From contig AP026123.1 in NCBI GenBank assembly GCA_030295235.1, positions 248,001 through 312,000 on the forward strand: a stretch of DNA of 64,000 nt, in the 5' to 3' direction. Source of the stretch: Fistulifera solaris (Eukaryota; Bacillariophyta; Bacillariophyceae; Naviculales; Stauroneidaceae). Positions within the stretch are counted from its first letter, which is position 1. Each line of letters begins with the position of its first letter. A program made the translations under genes and the position numbers. The notes beneath the pieces were generated by a model, which saw only the letters and a program-made list of their open reading frames with translations, searched no databases and was not told where the DNA came from. Below, piece after piece: positions 10,353-19,785 of this stretch.

Positions 10353-11399
10353 CTACGCTGTAGTAGGATCGCCGCGCTTGTCTCCTTCCCAGTGATAAAA
10401 GCCTTTGCCCGTCTTTCGACCCAGATTGCCGGCATCCACCATACTCTTCAAACACTTGGGAATCACAAACGCGGGTTCATTGGGATACTTTTCGACCCAT
10501 CCTTTGGCAATGAAATAACAAGTATCTAGTCCAATGTAGTCCGCCAGATGCAAAGGCCCCATGGGATGTCCTGCACCCAATTGCATCGAGATGTCAATAT
10601 CTTTGATCGAGGCATCGGCTCGATCCACCATCAGCATGGCCTGCAGTAGTGCTGGCACCAAGAGTCGATTCACAATAAATCCTGTCGAATCGATGTGAGC
10701 GATGTCTCGGTGAGAACGGATACGCAAAGAATCAATTGTGCCGACAGAAAACGTACCTGGTGTATCTCCACAGGAAACGGCAACCTTGCCAATATCACCC
10801 ACCCAATTGTACGCCTTTTCAAAGACAGCTGGATCTGTTTGTTCCGTTCGAATGACTTCTACCAGTTTCATGATTTGCACTGGATTAAAAAAGTGAACAC
10901 CGACAAAGTTCTGCGGTCGTCCCGAAAACTGCGCCATTTCGGTAATGGACAGAGACGACGTATTTGACGCAAAGATCGTTTCCGGCTTGCAGGTTTCTCC
11001 TAGATTCGTGTAAAGACTTTGTTTGAGATCCATGTTCTCAATGACAGCTTCCACAATAAAATCTGTATCCGCCAAAAGTGCCATGTCCGTGGTGAAAGTG
11101 ATGCTTTGCAAGGCCTTGTCGGCATCTTCTTGTGACATCTTTCCTTTCGAAACCAGCTTGCCGATCGAACCTTCAATGCGTGCTTTACCACTGTCGAGAT
11201 ACTTCTGTTCCTGCTCGAACGCAATCACCTGAGAGTGTACACCGGAAGTAGCGGCGACCTGCGCGATGCCGTGACCCATCAGACCCAACCCAATTACACC
11301 GACTTTGTCAAAAGCTACCGCAGTCGTCGCCGAGTACTGTCTGCCAGTCGTCTTGGCGATCCGGAAGATAGTTCTTGTAATAGTGGAATGGTTCAACAT
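10353..11399 (-). CDS. HADH: 3-hydroxyacyl-CoA dehydrogenase, mitochondrial
   Basis: An NAD-dependent enzyme of fatty acid beta-oxidation. The basic, Ser/Thr-rich N-terminus (MLNHSTITRTIFRIAKTTGR) suits mitochondrial import; the start at 11399 is preferred over the in-frame upstream one. The Rossmann signature is VGVIGLGLMGHGIAQ, followed by SNTSSLSIT, the catalytic HFFNP segment and the C-terminal domain (NRLLVPALLQAM, GHPMGPLHLADYIGLD, GRKTGKGFYHW). A 75-bp intron with GTACG...CGACAG ends lies at 10682-10756. Removing it joins DTPG to GFIVNRLL exactly as in homologues. Because 75 is divisible by three and no stop is present, an unspliced mRNA would add 25 residues at this conserved site. 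Confidence 0.93.
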   Translation of the reverse strand: MLNHSTITRTIFRIAKTTGRQYSATTAVAFDKVGVIGLGLMGHGIAQVAATSGVHSQVIAFEQEQKYLDSGKARIEGSIGKLVSKGKMSQEDADKALQSITFTTDMALLADTDFIVEAVIENMDLKQSLYTNLGETCKPETIFASNTSSLSITEMAQFSGRPQNFVGVHFFNPVQIMKLVEVIRTEQTDPAVFEKAYNWVGDIGKVAVSCGDTPGTFSVGTIDSLRIRSHRDIAHIDSTGFIVNRLLVPALLQAMLMVDRADASIKDIDISMQLGAGHPMGPLHLADYIGLDTCYFIAKGWVEKYPNEPAFVIPKCLKSMVDAGNLGRKTGKGFYHWEGDKRGDPTTA

Positions 11400-12217
11400 G
11401 GTGTCTTTGGTTGTGCGTATAGACTCTTTAAAAGCGAAGACGAACATAGTTTCGTGAAGATGTCAAGGGAATAATGCAAAAAAGAACGCGAAGTACCTGG
11501 TATCTTTCGTTGGCCCATGAGCACGAGCTCAAAATAATTCATTTGAAGCCGGTACGACGCAGCATCACTAAAATTGAAAACCAAACTCCGGGTACCCCCT
11601 CTGTCGATAAATTTCCCTACGAGAGGCTACGTACGATCTACGTAGACAGTAAATGCGTTTAAACATTCACGCTTTTTGCGAATAAAAAGCAATGGTTTGG
11701 TGTCAAATATCGTCAAGTGGTATGAACCATCCGTGTTGGGAGATTTTACAATGGCATTGGTGCAAGGTAGAGCAACGAATCGATGAAGTCGCAAATAACC
11801 CATATTCGGGTACCACTGACATCGATAAACTTCCAACGAGAGCTACGTGAAAATCACGTAGACATTCGAAGCGTTACATGTTTCGCTAATTTCACAGCTT
11901 GGAGTCGCTTTAATGCCGAATATCATGACTGGCTACGACTCATTTGCATTGATGAGTGTTCTGATGACATTGGAGCAAACTAAAGGGGAAAATGGATGCG
12001 GTCGAAACTCCATCAATTCCGGGTTCCCCCTCTGTCGATAAATTTCCCTACGAGAGGCTACGTGAGATCTACGTAGACATTTTTCGTGCGCGAAAATGCA
12101 CGCGCATAAACGGACGAGGAAAGACCGCCGCCATTTTCCATTCATTCATTCGATCGCTCTTTTAGATGGAATGAAAATCACTCGCGTGCTTGTTGAGAAT
12201 ACACGAATAACAACAAC
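11400..12217. repeat. Three copies of a stem-loop core repeat at about 213-bp spacing
   Basis: No gene. Three related cores lie at about 11585-11650, 11806-11865 and 12014-12083. Each reads, on the plus strand, CCGGGTNCC...CTGTCGATAAATTTCC...CGAGAGGCTACGT...ACGTAGAC. The CTACGT and ACGTAG arms can pair, and so can CCTCT and AGAGG. The same family, in the opposite orientation, forms the array at 62363-63295. The middle copy is the most diverged. Confidence 0.75.
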
Positions 12218-13188
12218 ATGTCCAAGCCAACCTCCCGTAAACGTCCTCGCGAGGAAGATCAACTGTCCTACGCACGTCGCTTGGTACATCAATGCCGGAA
12301 GGAACTGCACAAGCAGGCCAAGATTTGCCGAAATTTGGAATGTCAACGCTTGTCGCGCAAATTGAAACAAGAACACAAAGAGTCGCAGGCGACATTATTA
12401 CAAAAATGGAGGCATCTTCCGCTTGATCCTGTTCTTGATCTGTGTTTGAAGCGATTGGGAATGTTGGATGTTGTCCAGATGGTCGCTGTCGTAGAGGAAA
12501 ATGATGGGCGTAAAAAGAACAAAAAGGAAAAGAGTGCAGAGAAAATGGAGAAAGAAGCAACGGAAAGTAGTGAAGACGGAGTTACCGATTTAGGAGAGCA
12601 GGACAATGCGGTTGAGGTAGATGAATTCATGATCGAAAAGATTCTTGGCCAGAAGAAGATGCGGGATGCCATGGAAGTTTGGAGTGTCAAAGTCGCTGCG
12701 TATCGAAAATGGTGTGCCCGACAGCAAGGGGCGGGTTTGCCGTCGCTTCAGTCGTCCGATGATACAGACGAATTAAGCACGCCAGTCGATGCCAGTCACA
12801 GTTTATTCATGACGTTGGGAAAGAAGGATGATGGCAAACATAAAAAGAAAAAAGAATAGACCGGGACAGAAAGCTCGTCAGGCCAAGTCCGCCGAAGTGT
12901 CGGCGCAAGCAAAAGGAGCACCAAAACCCAGACAAGATAGCAACAAACAACAACCGATACACGAGGAGCTGCATCCGTCTTGGGAAGCTAGAAAAGCTCA
13001 GAAAGCAAGCATCGCTTCCTTTCGAGGAAAGAAAATAACGTTTGGATCGGAGAGCAATGAAGCAAACAATAACCTTTTCAAAAACGAAAAGTCACGAGAA
13101 GACAACTTACATCCCCCCTTGGGAAGCTCGCAAAACACAGAAAGACAGTATCGTTGCATTCCAAGGAAAGAAGATTACGTTTGATTAG
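12218..13188 (+). CDS. BUD22/SRFBP1-like nucleolar protein, with two homopolymer frame breaks
   Basis: A basic, coiled-coil-rich protein. The N-terminal helical region (SYARRLVHQCRKELHKQAKI...QRLSRKLKQ) and the C-terminal block NRPGQKARQ...LHPSWEARKAQKASI...FRGKKITF match the BUD22 domain (yeast Bud22, human SRFBP1), which acts in small-subunit rRNA maturation. The LHPSWEA...GKKITF module occurs twice, at the end as LHPPWEARKTQK...QGKKITFD. Two frame slips are needed: one extra A in the run at 12848-12853 and one extra C in the run at 13113-13118. With both corrected the frame runs to TAG at 13186-13188. It ends 40 bp from the convergent SNARE gene. The domain call is good; the exact cellular role is inferred. 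Confidence 0.75.
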
Positions 13189-13228
13189 CTAAAACCCATT
13201 ATTGACTAAGAAGCAGCATTTCTCAGAG

Positions 13229-14118
13229 TTACGATATTACACACTGACCGCTGCCGTATTTTTCATTCGCACGTTCTACCTGTTTCAATCCAGATTCCGC
13301 ATTTACTTTGGACTCTTCCATTTGATTTTCAATAGTATCAATTTGTTCCTGTTGCGAACCAACAATATGTGCCAAGTCCTTGTAAATCTCATTGACTTGA
13401 TGCATTCCTCGATTAATATTTCGAATCTCTTCTTCGCGTTCACGCATAATTTCTTCGGCAAGTCGCTGTGTTTATGAAAGAAAGAATGCGATAAAATTCA
13501 ATAAAAGGATAAGAAATGGCGATTCGGAAGTACAACAAAGAACTCTAGGCTGCACGACTCACATCTTTTTGCATTTGTAGCTGCATCCGTTGATACGAGT
13601 CTTCCGCCGTCTCAGGTGCAGCTGCATTATCTAGTATGCTCTTATTGGCGAGTTGTTGTTTCTGAGATTTCAAAATACGCTCCACACCGTCTTCAATGAC
13701 GGTCACTCGTTGCTTCACGCGTTCGAAATCACGTTGCAATTTGGTGACTGCGGTTGTTTGCGTTTGCTGTTGCAATAATTTCATAATTTTTTCCTGTAAT
13801 TGCTCTAACACATCCATTTGCGCTCGATATTGCGCTTCTAATTCTTTTGTTGCAGAGCTTTCGTGTTCGCTGTCAACGACTGCAAAATCTTTTCCAGAAT
13901 TCCCACATTTCGCTGCGTTATACGTGTGTAAGAAACATCGCATTCGATAATACGTAATATCAATCCACGGTTCAGCGAGTATCACGTACCTGATATTGTA
14001 ATAGCGTTTCGCTTATATAGGAAAGCGAGTCGTTGGATGTTCGTGAGTTCGATGGTGAGCTTGCTTTGACAACAGAACTCTTTGCAGTGGGGCGACTGCC
14101 GAAATCCTGAAACGACAT
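13229..14118 (-). CDS. Qa-SNARE (syntaxin 7/12, Pep12-like) with C-terminal CaaX box
   Basis: Exons (minus) 14118-13990, 13912-13563 and 13465-13229; introns of 77 and 97 bp have GTACGT and GTGAGT donors. The N-terminal Habc-type helices read SYISETLLQYQ-RNVGILEKILQSLT, then LEAQYRAQMDVLEQLQEKI. The SNARE motif (EREEEIRNINRGMHQVNEI then DLAHIVGSQQEQIDTIE) has a central Gln and the Qa-type spacing. No transmembrane helix follows: the protein ends YGSGQCVIS, a good CaaX prenylation signal. One A is missing within the four-base run at 13845-13848, breaking the frame in exon 2. Such Qa-SNAREs act in endosomal or vacuolar fusion; lipid anchoring is the inference here. An alternative 3' exon with a membrane anchor is not visible before the convergent neighbour. 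Confidence 0.85.
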
Positions 14119-15923
14119 GTTATACCACGGGTTTCTCAATTAACAAGGAGCGTTTTCGTGCAAAGGGTGATCTGAAACCTCTTTCCGTTGTCACTGAATC
14201 GACCGGAACGTCGAACGCTGCGCTATTGCCTTATTTTATTACTCGCTTGACGTTTGAAAGCGAGAGTGTTCTTGCGTTCTTTTTTTCGTTGTCCGCGTGA
14301 TCGAGATGCCATGATGATCGAGCGCGCGGCTGGCTGAACAAGGTATCGTACCGGTACGCCTTTGCTCCGTAAACTTACACATTCTGTCACTGTAAAAAAA
14401 GGGGCGTTTTATATTTAATCACAATATTTGCCAGCGATGGTAAGATGACGTTTTTGTCTATAGGGTGAGTACCGTGTTGAGACTTTCTATAGCGAAATAA
14501 GATGTTTCTTTTTATTCGCGTGCGCGTGCGTGGTTTTCGCACCTCTGTCTGTCCGCGGTCAGGGACTGACAGTTGGCAATGAAGCAAAAAAACGGCAACC
14601 GCTTCATGCTGGTGGACCTTTTGGACCGTCCGTCGTTGGATTTACTTAGGAAGCAGACATACCAAAGCGACATGCCATCCAAAAAACTTTTTGGATGCAG
14701 CCAATCAGATGGCTTTCATCCAAAAAGTCCAAAAGCTCCAGCCAATCAGAATGCGTTATCCAAAAGCGACTTTTAGAGCGCCTGTACGCGATCCGGGCGG
14801 GCGGGTCAAAAATGAGGATCCATCGTCACTTTTTGGATCAAGCTATAGTTGCAAAAACCAGCGATTTTCATATTCTGTGGATCTAAATGAAGAGCAATAG
14901 TAGTTCATGTCTTAACCGCGTACGCAGCGATCAAAAAAAGCTTCATGGAAAGACAGCGGCGGTATCTTTTCGGAATTGGCCGGGTTGCCCTTACTTTTTT
15001 CTCGGCCTGTAGCTTGCCTTAAACTTCCGCAAAATCTCTGGTTTCAAGATTAAAAGATGTGAATGGAAAGTTAAATCCGGCGAGCGTGTAGTTGAAGTCG
15101 ATTCCGCAAGGCATAAAGCGATTTTCTTGTACAAAGTCGATACTTAGTTTGGTCCCGACAATGATATATCAGAGGAAAAGTAGATGATCGTTTGCTAATA
15201 GATACTTAATATTCAATATTCGTCACTATGGAGACATACATAATCGAATTTAAGCGGTTCTGATACTCGTGTGAAGTTGGTGCTTCGACGCCAGGAGAAA
15301 GAAAATGTTGATGCGAAAATCGAGTGGCAAGACTGAGACGATATAGAAGCCTTTTCTTGCGAGAACGGTGGAAGCGAAGCAAAAGGCTTTTGCACATTGT
15401 CATAAAACTGCGTCAATATGTTTCCTGGCGTTCGGAGAGCTTTTGTCGGCAATGTTTTGTCCATCGATAGTGATTTTCGATAGTCGGCAAGACCTAAAAG
15501 TCGACAAATCAACACTCTTACCCTCAAGGATCGCCAAGAAACTGCTCATGTATAGACCACATATCCATACAAAAGAGTTTTGAGCTGAAAAAGAGCTATA
15601 GTTACGCGAAATTCGATTGAAAACGCTAATTGGTTGTCGATGGCGATGAAAGAATTTATTGAGAAACGCAGTTTTGTGCCAACGACGAAATGCGAAAATT
15701 TATTGAGAAAAGACGCCTTTCGGCGTCTGCCCATGCTCGCTTCGCTCGCGAGCAATAAAAATCCAAAAAGGTCCACCAGCATGGAGTGGTTGCCAAAAAA
15801 ACCGCAAAATAAATCGTCCGCACCGACCACAATACCATAAAGGAAGACAGAGTATTTCCTTGTTATCCTCATACATAGCATTCTCGACGACTAGTCTCTG
15901 TTCCGTACTTGTATATACTGAAA
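14119..15923. other. 1.8-kb intergenic region with hairpins and paired CCAAT motifs
   Basis: No gene recognised. Structure is present: a 22-bp hairpin at 14676-14697 (CATCCAAAAA and TTTTTGGATG arms), the 12-mer CAGCCAATCAGA at 14698-14709 and again at 14739-14750, and a tandem pair of strong hairpins at 15711-15754 (AGACGCC-TTTC-GGCGTCT, then TGCTCGC-TTCGCTC-GCGAGCA). A GTACCGGTAC palindrome lies near 14347-14356. Confidence 0.5.
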
Positions 15924-16346
15924 ATGGCGACCCGAGGTGTTTTCCAGTTAACCAAATTACGTTTGAATTACTGTGAGTTTTCCGGTTCGTCAGCCACCGT
16001 CCGCGAGTATATTGGCAACGGTCCTTTGGTAGCTTGGGCTCGCAAACACGACAATGTTGCCATTGAAGTGGTAGTACGAAATGGGAAGCATCCTTATGTA
16101 GAGGCAGAATACCAGCACAATACAACAAGGCACCAAATTTGTCTCAAGAACAAACCGGATACGAAAGCGGTCGAGAAGGTCTTCGATACGTTGAGGAACC
16201 GCAGTGGAAGAAAGATTAGTAAAATTACACAGCCCATCAAGACAAGTACACCCAGTATACAAGGAGTATGGACGCCGTTTTTGAATTTGCAGAATGAACC
16301 CAAGTTCAAGGTGCAACTGATGGGATCCAAATCGAACATGGAATGA
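15924..16346 (+). CDS. MRPL43: Mitochondrial large ribosomal subunit protein mL43
   Basis: A 140-residue protein with the L51/S25/CI-B8 thioredoxin-like fold. The N-terminal strand-helix MATRGVFQLTKLRLNYCEFS, followed by SSATVREYIG, is the hallmark of mL43, where the basic-aromatic strand contacts rRNA. Next come LVAWARKHDNVAIEV and HPYVEAEY, then the short tail TQPIKTSTPSIQGVWTP. It belongs to the mitochondrial ribosome. The frame is open five codons upstream (ATG at 15909), but MATRGVF is the conserved family start. Single exon. Confidence 0.92.
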   Translation: MATRGVFQLTKLRLNYCEFSGSSATVREYIGNGPLVAWARKHDNVAIEVVVRNGKHPYVEAEYQHNTTRHQICLKNKPDTKAVEKVFDTLRNRSGRKISKITQPIKTSTPSIQGVWTPFLNLQNEPKFKVQLMGSKSNME

Positions 16347-17263
16347 GGACCAGCAACAACATCACGATGCGCCATTCAGTTTATTCGCGAACCATAACTT
16401 GAAACTTAAGAAGTGTAAACAAAACATCAACAAGGCCAGCACGTTGTAGTGGTATTAGTTGAAATCGCGAACAGTCACTTTGTTTGTTAATCATCTATTA
16501 ATATCATACCAGTATGCTGTATGTTTGAATGCTTCCGTCACCATGGCGAATGACAAGGTTGAAGAACGTTTATTGACCGCTATTTAAAATTTTAATCAGA
16601 TTGAGTGTCCTTTCTTTTGACATAAGTAAAGAGGGCCACTAAATAATAATGATTGACAAAAATCTTACGATTGGGCCAGACTGCTGCCCAATCACCATTC
16701 CTTCTCGTAGTTAGATGAGCACCATATATTTGCATCATAATTCACTGACCTTCATGTTCATTTGAAAGGCATGCAAGGATTTCCTTGCGTTGAAAATCCT
16801 TGTCAACTGTTGATTTCGGTATTTACTATAGACATAGAGTGTATGACAACTTTACCACGACTGCATGTCAGTCATGAATCGCTTTTCCGAGCTATGATGC
16901 TAACATATTTTCCTCCGGTTTCCTAGCTCTAGGAGCTACATGAACCATGAGGAAACTGGATTTACTTCAGATAAATCGACAAAACTGCACGCAACAAGTG
17001 TTTGCGTCGAAAAGCCTTTATGAATTCTTAACCGATGATTATTCCTACTGTACCAGGTACAGCAGCAGCTTGAGTAAATCTGTGCCTTATAATCTGTACC
17101 TTAATGAGGATAAGGTCGGTTGTTGAGAGATCTTTTTCACCCGAACTGATTTTTTATTTCGCTTCTTTTTCAACTTTCAACGAGTTCTTTTCCCAAAGAC
17201 AACAAGCAGCCGCACAAGAAGCAGAGACAAATGACTCTTTGTTAATCAACGAAAACACAACAA
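16347..17263. other. Intergenic region, nothing recognised
   Basis: About 0.9 kb with no convincing reading frame. One TACCAGGTACAG element lies at about 17050-17061, some 200 bp 5' of the kinase gene. Confidence 0.5.
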
Positions 17264-18223
17264 ATGCTCTCTTTACAACGACGACTCGTTCTACACGGCA
17301 CACGTTGGAGTCGTCGTCCTGTAGCACTTCGACCGCACGTGCGTACCATCACGAATTTAGATCAGGACGCGGTGGCCGATTTGTTTGCGCAATATGCGGT
17401 CGAACGCAACGGTATCGTTTGTCTCGACAAGAATGATCTGCGTGCGTTGCGTGCGGGCATTGGGGAGGATACGGCGGCGAGTGATTCTGTCTGTGAACTC
17501 TTTCAAGTGGCCGACTTGGATGGCAACGGCTACATTGATTTGGATGAGTTTCTAGAAAATGCTCCGGTTCTTTTAGAAAGCAATCCAGCTCGTATTATCA
17601 TTGTGGTCGGTGGACCGGGTAGTGGTAAAGGACTGTTGTGTAATCGACTGGCGGCCGAATGTGGTGTCGTGCATCTTTCATCGGGAGATTTACTGCGGAA
17701 TGAAGTCGAACGACAGAGTCCGCTGGGAAGAGAAGTCAAAGATATCATGGCCCGGGGTGAATTGGTTTCGAGTGCTATTATTGTGACGTTGATGAAAAAA
17801 CACATGGGGGCGCATTCCGGGAAGCGCGTTCTCCTCGATGGCTTTCCTCGTTCGGTCGAAAATGCACGAGATTTGACGCGCTTGTGCGGCGTTCCCGAGT
17901 TAGCCTTGCATTTAGATTGTGAAGACACGGTAATGTTGGAGCGCATTATGGAACGAGGCAGTGCGAGTGTTGTACGGCGACAAGATGACAACTTCCAAAC
18001 AGCGATTCGTCGGATTCGGACCTTCCACAAGTATCATAAAGCAACTATGGAATGGCTGCATGAGCAGCACGTTCCAGTCGTCAACTTGGATTGTTCTGGG
18101 ACACCGGAATCGGTGTGGAAACAGTTAATGGCGATAGGAAGATTGATGCGCCCGGCAGTCAAAGTCAAGTCAACAACAAATAGTAGCCTCGCGAATGATG
18201 ACTGGAATCAAAGGGCGGTTTAA
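17264..18223 (+). CDS. EF-hand / adenylate (or UMP-CMP) kinase fusion, probably mitochondrial
   Basis: A 319-residue, single-exon fusion. Residues 1-30 are Arg/Leu-rich without acidic residues, suggesting mitochondrial targeting. Residues 84-95 form a canonical EF-hand loop, DLDGNGYIDLDE, with the acidic ligands at positions 1, 3, 9 and 12; a degenerate partner lies at about 46-60. The kinase follows: P-loop GGPGSGKG (116-123), NMP-binding SSGDLLRNE, DGFPRS at 192-197 and a short LID around RRQDDN, which is nearer UMP-CMP kinases than long adenylate kinases. It transfers phosphate between ATP and a nucleoside monophosphate. Calcium control of the kinase through the fused EF-hand is an inference from the architecture. 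Confidence 0.88.
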   Translation: MLSLQRRLVLHGTRWSRRPVALRPHVRTITNLDQDAVADLFAQYAVERNGIVCLDKNDLRALRAGIGEDTAASDSVCELFQVADLDGNGYIDLDEFLENAPVLLESNPARIIIVVGGPGSGKGLLCNRLAAECGVVHLSSGDLLRNEVERQSPLGREVKDIMARGELVSSAIIVTLMKKHMGAHSGKRVLLDGFPRSVENARDLTRLCGVPELALHLDCEDTVMLERIMERGSASVVRRQDDNFQTAIRRIRTFHKYHKATMEWLHEQHVPVVNLDCSGTPESVWKQLMAIGRLMRPAVKVKSTTNSSLANDDWNQRAV

Positions 18224-18392
18224 CCTGTATAAGATCAACAGAATGTAAGATCTATTGACTGCGAAAATACTTGGTTTCCCTCAAACATGCATCGCCTTGT
18301 GATTTCGTTTTGCTAGACTTACCCCGAGTGATATTTTTCAAAAGTCAAAAAATGATCCCGTCAATTGGCACTCTTGCCTACCTTACTCGAAT
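18224..18392. other. Spacer before the satellite
   Basis: Short non-coding spacer; no feature was recognised. Confidence 0.3.
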
Positions 18393-19625
18393 GAAGATGA
18401 TAGTTAGCTTATATATTGGTATTTCCATGGCATCTGATAATGCACTTCGCGCTTTTGTTTGAGGACCACTTTGGTCGCGTTTTAATGTCGGTTTCTTCTT
18501 GTGACTGAAATTTAGACGCGATGAGCGTACAACCAACACTTTATCACCATAGTGAAAATGGCAGTCGACGACACCGATGCTTTCCGACGCAAATAGCTGC
18601 GCTTCGAACGAAGATGATAGTTAGCTTATATATTGATATTTCCGTGGCATCTGATTATGCATTTCGCGCTTTTGTTTGAGGACCACTTTGGTCGCGTTTT
18701 AATGTCGTTTTCCTCTTGTGACTGAAATTTAGTCGCGATGCGCGTACAACCAACACTTTACCATTATAGTGAAGATGGCTGTCGACGACACGTATGCTTT
18801 CCGACGCAAATAGCTGCGCTTCGAACGAAGATGATAGTTAGCTTATATATTGATATTTCCGTGGCATCTGATTATGCATTTCGCGCTTTTGTTTGAGGAC
18901 CACTTTGGTCGCGTTTTAATGTCGTTTTCCTCTTGTGACTGAAATTTAGTCGCGATGCGCGTACAACCAACACTTTACCATTATAGTGAAGATGGCTGTC
19001 GACGACACGTATGCTTTCCGACGCAAATAGCTGCGTTTCGAATGAAGATGATAGTTAGCTTATATATTGATATTTCCGTGGCATCTGATTATGCACTTCG
19101 CGCTTTTGTTTGAGGACCACTTTGGTCGCGTTTTAATGTCGGTTTCTTCTTGTGACTGAAATTTAGTCGCGATGCGCGTACAACCAACACTTTACCATCA
19201 TAGTGAAGATGGCTGTCGACGACACGGATGCTTTTCGACGCAAATAGCTGCGTTTCGAATGAAGATGATAGTTAGCTGATTATGCACTTCGCGCTTTTGT
19301 TTGAGGACCACTTTGGTCGCGTTTTAATGTCGTTTTCTTCTTTTCATAGTGACTGAAATTTAGTCGCGATGCGCGTACAACAAACACTTTACCATCATAG
19401 TGAAGATGGATGTCGACGACACGGATGCTTTTCGACGCAAATAGCTGCGCTTCGAATGAAGATGATAGTTAGCTTATATATTGGTATTTCCATGGCATCT
19501 GATTATGCACTTCGCGCTTTTGTTTGAGGACCACTTTGGTCGCGTTTTAATGTCGTTTTCTTCTTTTCATAGTGACTGAAATTTAGTCGCGATGCGCGTA
19601 CAACCAACACTTTACCATCATAGTA
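18393..19625. repeat. 217-bp satellite, about 5.7 tandem copies
   Basis: The phrase GAAGATGATAGTTAGCT recurs at 18393, 18610, 18827, 19044, 19261 and 19458: four exact 217-bp steps and a last step of 197 bp, the fifth copy having lost about 28 bp and gained TTTTCATAG. Every copy includes the inverted repeat GACCACTTTGGTC and ends near a CCAACACTTTA block. Inner copies are nearly identical and edge copies more diverged, as expected for unequal crossing-over. No coding potential. Confidence 0.95.
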
Positions 19626-19785
19626 CTAGAGGGACGGAGTATATTTTATTTTATTGCGCTAATTCATCGCATAAAGAAATAATGTTGGAGATGCGATAAA
19701 TAGTTATTACTCACATGAATCAATGCTACGATCGCCGAACGCACAAAATCATAGGCTGGTAAAGGATAAGTGATGTTTTTGAGCT

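Noticed and set aside
14573-14900. Small frames of 60-70 codons around the hairpin and CCAAT boxes
   Set aside because: They are created by the inverted and direct repeats and have no family resemblance.
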